From Grammothele lineata (taxonomy: Eukaryota > Basidiomycota > Agaricomycetes > Polyporales > Polyporaceae): a stretch of 64,000 nucleotides of DNA. Under the pieces are notes generated by a model. The model made no database searches, had not been told where the DNA came from, and saw only the letters and a program-made list of their open reading frames with translations. Where the stretch lies: NCBI GenBank assembly GCA_002150815.3, contig NDFF03000381.1, positions 744,001-808,000 of the forward strand, written 5' to 3'. Numbering within the stretch: the first letter of the stretch is position 1; every line of letters starts with the position of its first letter. This document shows positions 61,921 to 64,000 of the stretch, in pieces. The position numbers and the translations under genes are program-made.

Positions 61921-64000
61921 TGGGCGCTCCGACTTCTGGGACGGTCCTTTGTCAAGAGCCTCGTCTGGCGCGCCTCGTGGCTGATACCCTTCTTTTCTCT
62001 CCTTGCTTTCTGTCCAAGTTCAGCTTCTCTTCTGGTTCAAAATTCCGAAAAAATTGAAAGGACACTTCGCGCTCTTCTCCTCGCGCTTGCAGAGGCCTTC
62101 CTGGCACGCACGCTGGCTCGAGGTCTCCTGTGTTCTTTTGCTTTTCTCTTCCTTCCCAGCTTCTGTCTTCAACCTTGCCATTCTGTCGCTTTTCCCCTTC
62201 TATCCTGTCCATTATGGCATATATATTGGATCGCTTCACGGTGGACCCTTCCGGGACGTACACCTACATTGTAGATAGCTCATCTCCACTCGCGCATACG
62301 AACTCGTACCCACGTTTCACGAAGCGCACACGCATCTCACGCATCGCATACACATCGCACGTTCCACATGCTACGCACGACCCGTATACCCAATGGATAT
62401 CTTCTGCCCAGTACGCTACGTAAAGATGTACAGGTTGCGTCTCTGCGGAGCCAGCTCGGATATCCGGATCATCGATATCGCAGACAAAACAAAAGATACT
62501 TTGTACATATAATACAGCGGCGGAGGACCGGGAGACCAGGAAGATGAATCGCCTGCATTTTAGATGGCATCTGTACCGTAACACGGGAGAATATACCTCT
62601 TTTATCCGCCTGTATGTGGGTCGGGGATATGCGGTTAAGGTCTGCGGTGAACGTGACCGACTTGAAGACAGCTGCCAGAACCACCGAACTTTCCTTCTTT
62701 GTCTACAATTTGACCGTTATAGTCCGCTTCCCGCACTCAACGGACAGCCTTTTATGTCAGCGTTTGACGCATAACCGGTGGGAGGCCATCACCTGGGATA
62801 GTGCCCTGCTAGTATACCAGTTCAACCGCCGCCCGAATCTTCTGTTTGTCGCATATTTCAGGATCGAGCCGCCATCGCCACGGCCTTTTCTATATTTGCC
62901 GAAGCTGTATCGACCGCCCAGGTACTTAATCTTTCTCAGCTTCTCTTGAAGCCTCAGAAAAGTACCGCAGCACATGTCGGTAGTGATGAAGTCCGCGCTC
63001 CGGGGAATGTATCCGTTCCTCCATCGCTCGCGCGCAAACATCTACGTACGCACACAAAGGATGTGCGCCCATGATAGCTGGATATGTATACCACCGCAGA
63101 CGCACCGGAGTTCATGACCTGTAGATGACAGGGACGGTAAGACCGGCTAGTCCGTTGCTTACGAAATGTCCGTGAAGAGCAGCGACATATCGTATGTGCA
63201 CCATCACGAGGACGCGATAGCCTGAGCCTGGCGGCTTGGGGCGCTGTATACTGAGAGTAATACACGTCAATATCCAGAAGGTGGCAACGTCGGTAGATCT
63301 TGAGGTGTCCGACGAGGCATCAATTCGATGACGCTGTACTAAAGTTTACAGTACTTGGAGCAGCCTAATGGAGGCTAAGTAGATAATATTAGCTAGATTC
63401 TGGATGACATACAACCGTAACCGCGATAGGTGTGCGGCTACTGACCTGCCTCCAACTTGTCTCATTCAACTTCACCAAGTTCTCGTGGGATGGCAACGGC
63501 TTGCACGTTGTCCAGAGAGAGAACCGTCTTCAGCTTTAGCCCTGAGAGTGATTGAAGCAGATCGGAGGGTTTAATGCGAATGAAGTACGCGGCCGGCGGG
63601 CCGCCCATAGCAGGGTTCGGCATCTCTAGAGTGACTCTTCGAAGCTGAACGACTCGGAAGTGATGAGAAGTTAATGATTACAGTTTCGGATGACGTTAAA
63701 CGTACGAGTGCACGTGACTGTGATTATCTCGAATGTGAGCGCTTCCGGAGTCTGGAGGTTCCGTCGCAACTAGCAAGTCGTAGTCTCGTACCCAGCTGGG
63801 TACGAGACCAGCAAGTCGGGAATTCGCCGCTTGACTTATCTTGACTGTCACTGCGACCGTCGACCTGCCAGCTCCTCCTTCAATACCGAAAGAGCCTCTG
63901 CTGCTCACTTATACAACACTCTTGTAGCCTGAAAACGGAGGTCCTAGTCCCTGCAAGCAAGCGCAAACCTATACATTGCTACTTGCCAGTAGTTTTCGTT
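61921..64000. other. Terminal 2 kb without a recognised gene
   Basis: It begins with the 3' untranslated region of the preceding gene. The frames here are short and none forms a believable product on either strand. A 26-bp palindrome at 63783-63808 is the only structured feature noted. Confidence 0.5.
63783..63808. repeat. Perfect 26-bp palindrome
   Basis: The half-site GTCTCGTACCCAG is followed at once by its exact reverse complement. It could form a hairpin or bind a dimeric protein. No gene lies next to it in the window. Confidence 0.85.

Overview
The window is nuclear DNA of a filamentous basidiomycete, most likely an agaricomycete of the polypore type. Coding DNA is GC-rich. Nearly every gene is cut by many short introns (about 48-65 nt, GT-AG, with CTRAY-like branch sites). 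The products are clearly eukaryotic: histones H3 and H4, PAF1, a NASP-type chaperone, an ER mannosidase, a dynactin-like subunit, a polyporopepsin-like protease and a Kex2-type secreted protein pair. Genes are densely packed on both strands. Gene models below were built by joining open frames across splice sites read by eye, so exon edges are predictions.

Layout, left to right. 0.8-4.8 kb: secreted aspartic protease and an SFH5-type Sec14 lipid-transfer protein. 5.1-6.7 kb: divergent histone H3/H4 pair on a 390-bp shared promoter. 7.7-14.1 kb: F-box protein and an F-BAR/RhoGAP protein. 15.5-20.3 kb: ZIP zinc transporter and urease chaperone UreG, divergent, separated by a 1.6-kb spacer holding a GGACGTCC-rich inverted-repeat element. 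20.5-25.6 kb: TRM82 tRNA methyltransferase subunit followed by two tandem copies of a 10-cysteine secreted protein; the duplicated unit carries a broken copy of the TRM82 5' end. 27.2-31.4 kb: GH47 mannosidase and ERV1 sulfhydryl oxidase. 31.7-41.7 kb: HIT-zinc-finger protein, PAF1, EXPERA membrane protein, mitochondrial rhomboid protease, a family-16 methyltransferase and a secreted lactonase-like beta-propeller. 41.7-52.6 kb: sparser, with a 444-bp TA-flanked MITE, two unrecognised proteins and a divergent AGC-type kinase. 52.9-61.9 kb: gamma-glutamyl phosphate reductase, NASP/Sim3 histone chaperone, a 570-bp TA-flanked inverted-repeat element, a dynactin p24-like subunit and an unrecognised Ser/Pro-rich protein. 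The last 2 kb looks non-coding.

Most genes are single-copy housekeeping genes and there is no obvious biosynthetic cluster. Loose themes are chromatin and transcription (H3, H4, NASP, PAF1), metal handling (ZIP, UreG), mitochondria (ERV1, rhomboid) and secretion (protease, cysteine-rich pair, lactonase-like). The least explained parts are the duplicated cysteine-rich secreted genes, three inverted-repeat elements lying in promoter regions, the altered histone H3 tail and several proteins of no recognised family.
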